Assembly (NCBI RefSeq): GCF_019443125.1
Contig: NZ_JAHYXK010000026.1
Location: forward strand, 1 to 42,309
Reading direction: 5' to 3'
DNA length: 42,309 bases
From: Pontibacter aydingkolensis
GTDB taxonomy: Bacteria > Bacteroidota > Bacteroidia > Cytophagales > Hymenobacteraceae
The position numbers were made by a program, and so were the translations under genes. Shown here piece after piece: positions 25,192 through 33,603 of this stretch (its first letter is position 1; the number at the start of each line of letters is the position of its first letter). Below the pieces are notes generated by a model. The model searched no databases and had not been told where the DNA came from. It worked only from the letters and a program-made list of their open reading frames with translations.

Positions 25192-26316
25192 ATGGTAGAG
25201 GAACAGCATTTATACGAGGTAGCTATTACAAAACTGCCGGGTGTTGGCACTCAACTAACACGCCAACTGGTAAGTTATTGCGGCTCGCCTAAAGCGGTTT
25301 TTGAGGCTAATGCTGCTAAACTGAGCAAGATTCCGGGGGTTGGCACCGTATCGCTTAGGAATATACTTGAAGGCAGGAAGCAGGCACTATACCATGCTGA
25401 GGAAATTGTAAAACAGGCTGAAGCGCAGGATGTGCAGTTACTGTTTTATACTTCGCCAAAGTACCCCGACAGGCTTAAACAAATAGCCGACGCCCCTGCC
25501 CTTTTATACTTTCGTGGCAACGGAAACCTGAACCAGCGCCGCATTATAAGTATAGTTGGTACCAGGCAAATTACAAACTATGGTACCTCCGTCACAGAAA
25601 AGATCATCGAAAGCCTGAAGCCATACAATGCCTTAATTGTTAGCGGACTTGCCTATGGCGTGGATGTAGTGGCGCACAGAGCTGCAATACAGGCCGGCTT
25701 GCAAACTATTGGCGTTATGGCCAGTGGACCCGAAACAGTTTATCCAGCCGTTCACCGGAAGTATGCAGAGCGCATGCTTACGCAAGGTGGATTGCTCACC
25801 GAAAATTCCTTTGGCACCAGACCTGATGCTCCACGCTTCCCGGCACGAAACCGCATTATCGCCGGCATGTCGGACTGCACTATTGTTGTAGAAGCTGCCC
25901 TTAAAAGCGGTACTTTAATAACTGCTGATCTGGCCCATGGCTACGACAAAGAAGTAATGGCCGTGCCAGGGAATATTACCTCCCCGGTTTCAGAAGGCAC
26001 CAATCACCTCATTAAATCATTAAAAGCAGTTGCCTATACTTCGGTGCAGGACCTAGTGGAGCTATTGAACTGGGACCTGCAGGATGAAGCAGCTGCCAAA
26101 AAGGTGAAACAACCCTCAGTCTTTAGTCCAGAAGAATTTACACCCGATGAGCTCAAGGTACTACAGGTGCTGCAACAGAACGGCGAAGAGCAAATGGATA
26201 ACCTGAGTTGGAAGTCGCAGATTCCGGTTAGTATGCTGGCGTCGGTGTTGTTAGGTTTGGAGTTTAAAGGAATAGTTAAGGCCAAACCGGGTAAGAAATT
26301 TGCGCTTATTAGTTAA
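25192..26316 (+). CDS. dprA: DNA-processing protein DprA
   Basis: A 374-residue protein that loads RecA onto incoming single-stranded DNA during natural transformation. The N-terminus has a helix-hairpin-helix region (LPGVGTQLTRQLVSYCGSP and IPGVGTVSLRNILEG). The Rossmann-like core has IISIVGTRQITNYG, IVSGLAYGVDVVAHRAAI, PETVYPAVHRKYAERM, FPARNRIIAGMSD and AVPGNITSPVSEGTNHLIK. A C-terminal winged-helix domain (about 310-374) is present. It follows the MerR gene after 23 bp. The AAGTATA word occurs about five times in this gene, which is one reason to consider an uptake role for that word. Confidence 0.96.
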   Translation: MVEEQHLYEVAITKLPGVGTQLTRQLVSYCGSPKAVFEANAAKLSKIPGVGTVSLRNILEGRKQALYHAEEIVKQAEAQDVQLLFYTSPKYPDRLKQIADAPALLYFRGNGNLNQRRIISIVGTRQITNYGTSVTEKIIESLKPYNALIVSGLAYGVDVVAHRAAIQAGLQTIGVMASGPETVYPAVHRKYAERMLTQGGLLTENSFGTRPDAPRFPARNRIIAGMSDCTIVVEAALKSGTLITADLAHGYDKEVMAVPGNITSPVSEGTNHLIKSLKAVAYTSVQDLVELLNWDLQDEAAAKKVKQPSVFSPEEFTPDELKVLQVLQQNGEEQMDNLSWKSQIPVSMLASVLLGLEFKGIVKAKPGKKFALIS

Positions 26317-26453
26317 GAGTTATTGGTTGCTAGTTATTTATAATTAGTTTTTAGTTATTTGTTGTATGATGCCTATACACATGTTACGGGAGCGTGTGAG
26401 ATTTAACAATCAACAATAAGCAGTCGACAATCAAAAACTCTTAACTAACAAAA
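26311..26453. repeat. Inverted heptad-repeat element between dprA and the aminotransferase gene
   Basis: The left arm has eight 7-base units beginning in the dprA stop region: AGTTAAG, AGTTATT, GGTTGCT, AGTTATT, TATAATT, AGTTTTT, AGTTATT, TGTTGTA (26311-26366). The right arm has seven units in inverted sense: AACAATC, AACAATA, AGCAGTC, GACAATC, AAAAACT, CTTAACT, AACAAAA (26405-26453), ending exactly before the ATG of the next gene. A small hairpin CACATG/CGTGTG lies in the middle. This is the same architecture as 15593-15723. Confidence 0.65.
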
Positions 26454-27278
26454 ATGCTGCTCTACAACGGCCAGTTTATACTTGAGAAGGATCTGAAATT
26501 GCCAATCTCTAACCGTGCCTTCCAGTACAATGATAGCTTTTTTGAGACGGTAATGGTGGTAGATGGTAAGCTGCGATTCTGGCAGGACCATGTGGATAGA
26601 ATGCAGGAAGCAGCAGCAAGCCTGAAGTTAGAGTTACCCTTATACTTTACAGAAGGCACTATAGAGCAACAGTTATTACAATTGGCAGAACAAAACCAGG
26701 CTGTAAAGTATGGCCGGTTAAAATTGAAAGTATGGCGTGCCGGAGCAGGACTTTACACGCCTGAAGTAAATTCAGTTGATTGGCTTGCTACGGTGGCTCC
26801 TGCAGCACCTACTGCTTCTGAAAGTATAAGTATAGGTATTTGCCAAATTATAAATACAATCTACTCGCCTCTATCCCATTTTAAAGGGCCTAATGCACTT
26901 ATTTATACTTTGGCGGGTATTGAGAAAAAGAACAGTAGCTACGATGATTTGCTGTTGCTTAACCCGCAGGGTGTGGTGTCCGAGCTTATCTCTTCCAACC
27001 TGTTCTGGTTAATACAGGATAAACTTTATACCCCTGCTCTTGATACAGGTTGTGTAAATGGCATTGCCCGGCGTAACATTATCAGGTGGTGCAGGCAAGC
27101 TGGAGTACCAGTGAAAGAAGTATACTTTAGCCCTGAAAGACTTTTTGAAGCTGATGTTTTGTTTGCAGCAAATGTTATAGGTATCAGGAAAATAAATTTA
27201 TTGAAAGGAGTTATTTTAAAGTCTGAATCTTCTGATATCTTTAACAAAATTATGGATAAACATTTTATCCAGGCATAA
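26454..27278 (+). CDS. Class IV aminotransferase (PLP), aminodeoxychorismate lyase or BCAT-like
   Basis: A 274-residue fold-type IV PLP enzyme. Visible features: NRAFQYNDSFFETVMVVDGKLRFWQDHVDRM in parts (N-terminal domain, with RAFQYNDSFFET typical of the family), the likely PLP Lys in SHFKGPNALIYTLAG (about residue 146), and SELISSNLFW and TGCVNGIARR, which contact cofactor phosphate. The length fits PabC or D-amino acid transaminase better than long BCATs. Specificity (4-amino-4-deoxychorismate lyase or amino acid transaminase) cannot be told by eye. No folate or branched-chain gene is adjacent. The AAGTATA word is dense here, about seven copies in 0.8 kb. Translation starts right after the heptad element. 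Confidence 0.85.
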   Translation: MLLYNGQFILEKDLKLPISNRAFQYNDSFFETVMVVDGKLRFWQDHVDRMQEAAASLKLELPLYFTEGTIEQQLLQLAEQNQAVKYGRLKLKVWRAGAGLYTPEVNSVDWLATVAPAAPTASESISIGICQIINTIYSPLSHFKGPNALIYTLAGIEKKNSSYDDLLLLNPQGVVSELISSNLFWLIQDKLYTPALDTGCVNGIARRNIIRWCRQAGVPVKEVYFSPERLFEADVLFAANVIGIRKINLLKGVILKSESSDIFNKIMDKHFIQA

Positions 27279-27608
27279 AATCAGCAGTCTATTCTGTTAC
27301 TTTATGGAAAAATAACACAAGATATAGTTGCTTTCTGTAATACATCTAGTGTTTTTGAATTTTGCATTCCTGTCTATAGCTTAGTCTTATGCTACTTTTG
27401 AGGTTCTCATAAACTTATATTCAGATAAATAAATACTTGTAAAAGTATATCTGCCCTAAGTATATCCCATGTTACCATTTGCATGCTAGTTTCCTGTTGC
27501 CTTTCTTATTAATACATTAATATTATAATGTATAATACCTAGCTATGAAAGCATCCACTTTCTAACGAAAGGCAAACATTAAATATTTCTCACCTTAAAC
27601 AATCAATT
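27279..27608. promoter_or_regulatory. AT-rich leader of the M4 protease gene
   Basis: No gene is seen. The leader contains TACTTTTG (27393-27400), an exact TAnnTTTG match far from the start, and two AAGTATA words (about 27444 and 27459). It also has an AT-rich dyad ATACATTA (27512-27519) / TAATGTAT (27526-27533) about 75 bases before the ATG that could be an operator. The promoter cannot be placed confidently. Confidence 0.3.
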
Positions 27609-30600
27609 ATGAAACACTTTTACGTGTATGCGTCGGTTTTTCTATGTGGTTTACTCTGGAGTCCGTCTGCAGATGCCCAGGGCCAAAGCAAGATCAAGCA
27701 AAAGCTGGAAGCTGCCAATGGTACCCCTGCTTTTATTGAATTTAACACCCAAGCGGGTGCCCATCGTGCAGACCAGGCCACGGAAGTTCTAAAAACCTAC
27801 CTCGACCTGTCTCCTTCTGATGTGATGAAAAAGGCAAAAACAGAGAAGGACGATATAGGATTTACACACCAGCGTTTTGAGCAATATTATAAAGGCATTA
27901 AAGTTGAACATGCTTCCTATATTGTTCACAGTAAGAATGGTGTGGTGCAGTCTATTAACGGCGACTTTAAAAAGATCAGCAACCTTAACACGCAGGCTAC
28001 CCTGTCTGAAAAAGCTGCACTGGCTAATGCTTTGCAGTATGTTAATGCCCAAACGTACATGTGGCAGGTACCGGAGCAGGAAGCATGGGCTAAACAACTC
28101 GCTAACGATCCGAACGCCACCTTCTATCCAAAAGGTGAACTGGTGATCATTAAGAATGATTTTGCCAATACCAAAGAGAAGCAAGGCAAACCTGTGCTGG
28201 CTTACAAGTTTGACATTTATGCCCATAAGCCGGTAAGCCGCGATTATGTGTATGTAAATGCGCAGACCGGTGAAGTGGTTTTCAAAGATGCTATCATCAA
28301 GCACGCCACCGCAACAGGTACAGCTGCAACGCGCTACAGCGGCTCAAGGTCTATTACCACGGACAGTTACAACGGATCTTACCGCCTGCGTGAGTTTACC
28401 CGTGGCAACGGTATCGAAACGTACAACTGTAAAACAGGTACCAGCTATACCTCGGCTGTAGACTTTACCGATAACGATAATAACTGGACATCCGGCGAGT
28501 TTAACAACACAGCCAAAGACAATGCCGCACTCGATGCACATTGGGCTGCTCAGATGACCTACGACTACTTTAAGCTAAAGCACAATCGAAACAGTTTTGA
28601 TAATGCTGGTGCCAAGATCAAAAGTTATGTACACTACGACAAAAACTACGAGAATGCGTTCTGGAATGGTTCTGTAATGACCTATGGCGACGGTGCCACA
28701 CGCTTTGATGCGTTAACCAGTCTGGATGTGGGTGCCCACGAAATTGGCCATGCCGTTTGCTCTAATAGTGCCAACCTGGTATACCAGAACGAGTCAGGCG
28801 CCATGAACGAAGGTTTCTCCGATATCTGGGGAGCTGCCGTTGAATATTATGCCGCGCCTGAAAAATCAATCTGGCTGATAGGCGAAGACATAGATAAGCA
28901 GCGCCCTGCCCTTCGCTCTATGAGTGATCCTAACTCAGAAGGCCAGCCGGATACTTACAAAGGCGACATGTGGTACAGTGGTACGGGAGACAACGGCGGG
29001 GTGCACTACAATAGCGGTGTACTTAACCATTGGTTCTACGTACTTTCTGTAGGCAAGTCAGGCACCAACGATATCGGAAACAGCTACAGCGTGACCGGTA
29101 TAGGTATTGATGCGGCTGCCAGAATTGCTTACCGCACCGAAACAGTTTACCTTACTTCCAACTCAGTGTATGCTGATGCCCGCACCTACTCTATACAGGC
29201 TGCCATAGACCTTTATGGAGCAGGTTCTGCACAAGTAATTCAGACTACGAACGCCTGGCATGCCGTTGGTATTGGTGGCAAGTATGGCGAAATATCCTAC
29301 TGTACTTCTCAGGGCAATAACTCGTCTTATGAGTGGATCGCCAGTGTAAAAGTAGGAAGCTTCACCAAGACATCCACTGCTTCAGGATACTCTGATTTTA
29401 CGGGTACTACTGTAAGCGTTAACGCAGGCAGTTCATATGCCATTACATTAACGCCGGGTTTTTCAGGCACAGCCTATAACGAGTACTGGAAGATCTGGAT
29501 CGACTATAACAAAGACGGTGATTTTGATGATGCAGGCGAACTGGTGTTTAATGCCGGTGCGCTTAGCAAAACTGCAGTTAGCGGTACCATAGTTATCCCG
29601 TCCACTGCATCAGGCACAACCCGCATGCGTGTATCTATGAAGTATAATGGTGCCCAGACATCATGCGAATCGTTTGGCTACGGCGAGGTAGAGGATTACA
29701 CTATTAGCATCTCGGGTGCAACTGCAACCTGTGCCGTTCCGGGTAGTCTTTCAGCTTCTAACGTTGGTTCATCTTCAGCTACGCTTAACTGGGGTGCTGT
29801 GTCGGGTGCATCAAGCTACAACGTGCGTTTCAGACCAACAGGTACTTCTACCTGGACGACGGGCAGCGTTACAAGCACATCAGCCAATGCAACTGGTTTA
29901 GCAGCAAGTACACAGTATGAGTTCCAGGTTAGCACCGTTTGCTCCGGGAGCAGCTCTGCCTACTCAGCTTCAGCTACCTTTACAACCACTGCGGCCTCGG
30001 TAACTTACTGTGCATCTAAAGGAAGCAACGCCAGTTACGAATGGATAGACCTGGTTCAGTTTGGTGGTATAAACAATTCTTCCGGCAGCGATGGCGGTTA
30101 TAAAGACAATACTGCTTTAACCGGAACAGCCACGCGTGGTGGCAGCAGTACTATTTACATCAGCGCAGGCTTCTCCGGAACTGCTTACACAGAATACTGG
30201 AAAGTATGGATCGATTTTAACCAGAACGGAAGCTTCGATGATGCCGGCGAGTTAGTTGTGAGTGGTTCATCTTCGAGCAGCGGTACCCTAAGCGCTACTG
30301 TGAGTGTACCAACTACTGCCCTGCTTGGCAAAACGCACATGCGAGTTTCCATGAAGTATAACGCTGCCCAAACTTCGTGCGAAACATTTAGCTACGGCGA
30401 GGTAGAGGACTATAGCGTAAATATCGTGAATGCCCTTACAGCTTCTACGGCCAACAACGTGATGAAAGCTGAAACACTTGGAGATGAGTCCGGAAATGAG
30501 GTGATAGTATATCCAAACCCTGCCAGCTCATATATCCGCGTAAACACGCCTGCAGCACAAGCTACCGTTAAGGTGATGAGTGTAACAGGTGTTGAGCTTA

Positions 30601-30722
30601 TCCGTGCCGATATAAAAGGCGGTGAGCAACGACTGGATATTTCTAAACTTCCAACAGGCATTTACATGGTAAGTATACATGATGGCCAGAAGGAAACTTA
30701 TCAGCGAATTGTGAAGGAATAA
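27609..30722 (+). CDS. Secreted M4 (thermolysin/elastase-like) metalloprotease with GEVED, FnIII and T9SS sorting domains
   Basis: A 1037-residue secreted protease. Order: signal peptide (about 1-23, ADAQ end), FTP/PepSY inhibitory propeptide (about 40-220), M4 catalytic domain (about 240-565), GEVED domain (about 565-700), fibronectin type III (about 705-797), second GEVED domain (about 800-940), and C-terminal T9SS sorting domain (about 965-1037, VIVYPNPASSYIRV...GIYMVSI). Zinc ligands are HEIGH (377-381) and Glu in NEGFSD (about 401). The two GEVED copies share SYGEVEDY-type endings. The sorting domain predicts export by the type IX system to the cell surface or medium. The gene stands alone and is followed by a terminator. 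Confidence 0.95.
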   Translation: MKHFYVYASVFLCGLLWSPSADAQGQSKIKQKLEAANGTPAFIEFNTQAGAHRADQATEVLKTYLDLSPSDVMKKAKTEKDDIGFTHQRFEQYYKGIKVEHASYIVHSKNGVVQSINGDFKKISNLNTQATLSEKAALANALQYVNAQTYMWQVPEQEAWAKQLANDPNATFYPKGELVIIKNDFANTKEKQGKPVLAYKFDIYAHKPVSRDYVYVNAQTGEVVFKDAIIKHATATGTAATRYSGSRSITTDSYNGSYRLREFTRGNGIETYNCKTGTSYTSAVDFTDNDNNWTSGEFNNTAKDNAALDAHWAAQMTYDYFKLKHNRNSFDNAGAKIKSYVHYDKNYENAFWNGSVMTYGDGATRFDALTSLDVGAHEIGHAVCSNSANLVYQNESGAMNEGFSDIWGAAVEYYAAPEKSIWLIGEDIDKQRPALRSMSDPNSEGQPDTYKGDMWYSGTGDNGGVHYNSGVLNHWFYVLSVGKSGTNDIGNSYSVTGIGIDAAARIAYRTETVYLTSNSVYADARTYSIQAAIDLYGAGSAQVIQTTNAWHAVGIGGKYGEISYCTSQGNNSSYEWIASVKVGSFTKTSTASGYSDFTGTTVSVNAGSSYAITLTPGFSGTAYNEYWKIWIDYNKDGDFDDAGELVFNAGALSKTAVSGTIVIPSTASGTTRMRVSMKYNGAQTSCESFGYGEVEDYTISISGATATCAVPGSLSASNVGSSSATLNWGAVSGASSYNVRFRPTGTSTWTTGSVTSTSANATGLAASTQYEFQVSTVCSGSSSAYSASATFTTTAASVTYCASKGSNASYEWIDLVQFGGINNSSGSDGGYKDNTALTGTATRGGSSTIYISAGFSGTAYTEYWKVWIDFNQNGSFDDAGELVVSGSSSSSGTLSATVSVPTTALLGKTHMRVSMKYNAAQTSCETFSYGEVEDYSVNIVNALTASTANNVMKAETLGDESGNEVIVYPNPASSYIRVNTPAAQATVKVMSVTGVELIRADIKGGEQRLDISKLPTGIYMVSIHDGQKETYQRIVKE

Positions 30723-30750
30723 CCCTGATTAAAAGTATAAGCTAATGAGC

Positions 30751-30787
30751 AAACTCCCCGGCCATGCAGGTTGGGGAGTTTTGTTTT
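30751..30787. terminator. Terminator between the M4 protease and membrane enzyme genes
   Basis: AAACTCCCC (30751-30759) pairs with GGGGAGTTT (30773-30781), followed by a TTGTTTT run. The two flanking genes are convergent, so it may serve both. Confidence 0.85.
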
Positions 30788-30813
30788 AAACTGTATGTAC
30801 AACTTGTGAATTG

Positions 30814-32223
30814 TTATTTATTCCGCTTGTATAGCCTGATAAAAACAGCCTCATCCTTGAACTCTTTTATAACTACCCAGTTACTATTTAATTCTTCTAG
30901 TTCCTCATCGGTAAAATCGTTGAAGATATTTGAGTAGAAAATGTAGTCTTGTGTACTCAGATCTTTTGGCTCAAACTTCTCAGAACTGTTGCTTAGATCG
31001 GTTAGCTCAAAAGTGCGGAGGTTGGGATAAGCAGAACCTACCTCTGACACCGCAATATCATTCTCTTTGATATAGCTGATCATTTTATCCCGAAGGTGAA
31101 AGTATGGCAAATGAGCCAGCGTCCCATCCCAGCCTTTAGATAACCAATCCGGATACAGAGCGACAATATAATGGCCTGCCAAAAGCGATATAACAGTAAG
31201 ACTATAGGCAACCAAGCGTTTAACTGATGAAATAAACTGAAGCAGATGTCCGAGCAGCAACAACATCAGCATAAACACAACAATATAATACCTGTGCGCA
31301 ATAGGGTTTTGATAGAACACCACCACACCGCTGAGTATAACCAGAGGAGTAAAAATAAGTGCCAACAGCAGCACGGTATCACGCTGCACTTTTTTATACT
31401 TATAGGCCACTATTAAAAGTATAGCAAGTAGGATTAGCATCACAGCCTTGCCAAAGTCGGCAAAACGCCACCCGATAACTACCAGGTTTTTAATAAACCC
31501 GCCCAGCGACACAAGTTGAGAGCCCTGTCCCCAGTCGGAATCTTTGTTGTAGAATATCCAGCCAAAATGCTGATAGTGCAGTAATAGCCAAATGCACGTA
31601 ACTATAAAGGAAGGGATATAGGCCGGTATTCTAGAGAGCAGTAGTTTAAATGTAAAACGTTCTTTTTTGCCTATAAGGCCTGCCAGCACATCAGAAGTAT
31701 ACAAGGCTATTACCAATATGGTGCCCCTTGGGCTTATCATGGCAATAAAAATAAGAGCCAAAGCCAGTACTGCTCTTTTACCACCAAGTATGCTATTAAG
31801 GCACAACAAGTATAAAAAGACAAGGATCACATCGGGGGCAACCTGGGTGGCCTGCGCCAGTAACGTAGGCTCCAGCAACACCAGCAGTAACACCCAGAAA
31901 GTATAACGTGGTTTCACAAACCTGCTGACAAGTATATAAGCCTGTAAAACGATACCTATTAGAAAAGGAAGTATAAGCACATGGCTAACCAAAAGCGTTT
32001 TGCCGAAAAGTTTCCAACCCAAAGCCAGGTACATACCAAATAAAGGCGGGTAACCAGCCAGTTCATCCGGTACAAACAGGTGCTTAAAATCTGTAGTATA
32101 GTACCAGTTTGCATAGCCGGAGCCAAGTACGATGCTGTCCCAGAAAAACCCGTTGTTCCTGACTAAAAAAGTTAAGACTATGAAGAACAGAATGAATGGG
32201 AATGTTTGCTTAAGAGTTGTCAA
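30814..32223 (-). CDS. Polytopic GT-C-like membrane glycosyltransferase (dolichyl-P-mannose mannosyltransferase type)
   Basis: A 469-residue protein with about ten hydrophobic helices and a C-terminal soluble tail of about 100 residues. The N-terminus shows the GT-C pattern: a first helix, then a periplasmic loop with acidic residues near NNGFFWDSIVLGS and YYTTDFKHLFVPDELAGYPP in parts. GT-C enzymes use that loop to catalyse transfer from a polyprenyl-linked sugar. The match is weak; it could be an uncharacterised membrane protein with a similar fold. No other polysaccharide genes are adjacent. It carries several AAGTATA words and has a terminator downstream. Confidence 0.6.
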   Translation of the reverse strand: MTTLKQTFPFILFFIVLTFLVRNNGFFWDSIVLGSGYANWYYTTDFKHLFVPDELAGYPPLFGMYLALGWKLFGKTLLVSHVLILPFLIGIVLQAYILVSRFVKPRYTFWVLLLVLLEPTLLAQATQVAPDVILVFLYLLCLNSILGGKRAVLALALIFIAMISPRGTILVIALYTSDVLAGLIGKKERFTFKLLLSRIPAYIPSFIVTCIWLLLHYQHFGWIFYNKDSDWGQGSQLVSLGGFIKNLVVIGWRFADFGKAVMLILLAILLIVAYKYKKVQRDTVLLLALIFTPLVILSGVVVFYQNPIAHRYYIVVFMLMLLLLGHLLQFISSVKRLVAYSLTVISLLAGHYIVALYPDWLSKGWDGTLAHLPYFHLRDKMISYIKENDIAVSEVGSAYPNLRTFELTDLSNSSEKFEPKDLSTQDYIFYSNIFNDFTDEELEELNSNWVVIKEFKDEAVFIRLYKRNK

Positions 32224-32560
32224 TTTTAGGTGTACTTATAAATATGGGTAGAATTATAAGCTCTGGCTGTTTTGGTGTATCTAACACTATTACAAGATTT
32301 TGCTTTATCCACTGGGCTGCCTCTGAAAGGTATTGTCGATGTGGAAAGGCTTAAATAAATTTATTGCGGTAGCAAGAAGCCAAAAAGTATAATGTAATCT
32401 TTACATGTAGTTTGACTGTTGTACGCTTTAAGATTCACTCCCCTGATAGTTGGTATAAAAATTCTTCGAAGATAAGAAATTAGCCTAATCCTGTTACAAG
32501 TTATTTAAAGTATGAAGTATAGACCATGATTGCTTCGGAAATCTCTTACTTATATTAAAA
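32224..32560. other. Gap upstream of the membrane enzyme gene
   Basis: About 340 bases without a gene, AT-rich, presumably holding the leftward promoter. It contains AAGTATA near 32386 and 32511. Nothing else could be assigned. Confidence 0.4.
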
Positions 32561-32598
32561 CCAAAAGAGGCAAAGGATAAGCCCTCTGCCTCTTTTGG
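32561..32598. terminator. Terminator after the MBL hydrolase gene
   Basis: CCAAAAGAGGCA (32561-32572) and TGCCTCTTTTGG (32587-32598) form a perfect 12-bp stem with a 14-base loop. It lies just downstream of the minus-strand MBL gene stop; the T-rich half of each arm provides a short U-tract. Confidence 0.8.
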
Positions 32599-32617
32599 TA
32601 TAATTTAAAATACTTGC

Positions 32618-33412
32618 TTACTTCTTCTGCTTCTGCGGATACCACTCTCTTAGCCTCACCTCAATATTCTTATCCTTTTCATTCACCATTTTCTTGAAAT
32701 CTGCCACGTCTGCCAGACCCTCGGTACCTCGATAATGGTATGGGTAAACAATTTTAGGCTTAAACTCCAGCACAGCACTGGCTGCTTGGTTAATGTCCAT
32801 GGTATAGGGCAGGTTCATGCTTACAAAGGCCACGTCAATGTTCTTCAGTTCGCGCATTTCCTTTATGTCTTCGGTGTCGCCGGAGATGTATACCTGCCTA
32901 CCTCCTATAGTTAGTATATACCCATTACCCCTGCCTTTCGGATGGCGTGAATCCTCGGTTTCGGGCAGGTTATACATGGGTATGGCTTTAATCTGGATAT
33001 TGTGCTGCGAAGTTGTTTCGCCATTGTTGATAACAACAGCCTGATCTTTATACTTTTCAGGTAGCTTATCGGCCACTGCTTGTGGTACTACTATTTTTAC
33101 CCCGGATGTTTCTATCGCATCCAGTGTCTTTGGGTCCATGTGGTCGCCGTGGATGTCGGTGATAAGTATAAGGTCTGGTTTGCTGATGCCCTTATACATT
33201 TCAGCTCCGCCATAAGGGTCAACGTAAATGGTTTTGCCATTCCACTTAAGTACAACCGAGCCATGTGTGATGGGTTGTACCAAAAGGGCTCCTTTGTTCG
33301 TTTTTATTTGGTCTGGAGAGGGCTTCTTTTGCTGCTGCGCTTGCGGCTTCTGGGCATTTAACTGCATAAAAGCCAGCAGAAGTATAACCGATAAAAATGC
33401 TTTTAACTTCAT
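32618..33412 (-). CDS. Exported MBL-fold metallo-hydrolase
   Basis: A 264-residue metallo-beta-lactamase-fold hydrolase with an N-terminal signal peptide (about 1-20, LLLAFMQLNAQ) and a Lys/Gln-rich linker. The metal motif reads TDIHGDHMD: the pattern THxHxDH with Asp in place of the first His. Further ligands are likely His in MNLPYTMDI and YPYHYRG, and Asp in YISGDTEDI. It resembles the UPF0173/lactonase-like subfamily, in which substrates are poorly known. The gene is preceded upstream by several AAGTATA words (33422-33508) and followed by a terminator. It may act in the periplasm. Substrate unknown. Confidence 0.85.
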   Translation of the reverse strand: MKLKAFLSVILLLAFMQLNAQKPQAQQQKKPSPDQIKTNKGALLVQPITHGSVVLKWNGKTIYVDPYGGAEMYKGISKPDLILITDIHGDHMDPKTLDAIETSGVKIVVPQAVADKLPEKYKDQAVVINNGETTSQHNIQIKAIPMYNLPETEDSRHPKGRGNGYILTIGGRQVYISGDTEDIKEMRELKNIDVAFVSMNLPYTMDINQAASAVLEFKPKIVYPYHYRGTEGLADVADFKKMVNEKDKNIEVRLREWYPQKQKK

Positions 33413-33603
33413 AGTTACATCAAGTATAGTTTATACTCTTAAACTGGTATTTAAGCGTAAAGTTTAGGGAGATATCGGTAAGTATAAGTTTAAAAAGAGA
33501 AAAGTATAAAGGAAATTAAAATATCTTCATTTCTTAAAGTTTGATTAAGCATTATATCAATGTATCTGCCGATAGTTTAATATCAATATAGTTTATGTAG
33601 AGC
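33413..33603. promoter_or_regulatory. AAGTATA-rich spacer upstream of the MBL gene
   Basis: The spacer holds AAGTATA at 33422-33428 forming an inverted pair with TATACT at 33432-33437 (loop GTT), and further copies near 33480 and 33500. No gene or clear promoter consensus was found. Confidence 0.35.

Noticed and set aside
27789..28304. 171-codon open frame antisense to the M4 protease propeptide.
   Set aside because: It is covered by a clear signal peptide and propeptide coding frame on the plus strand.
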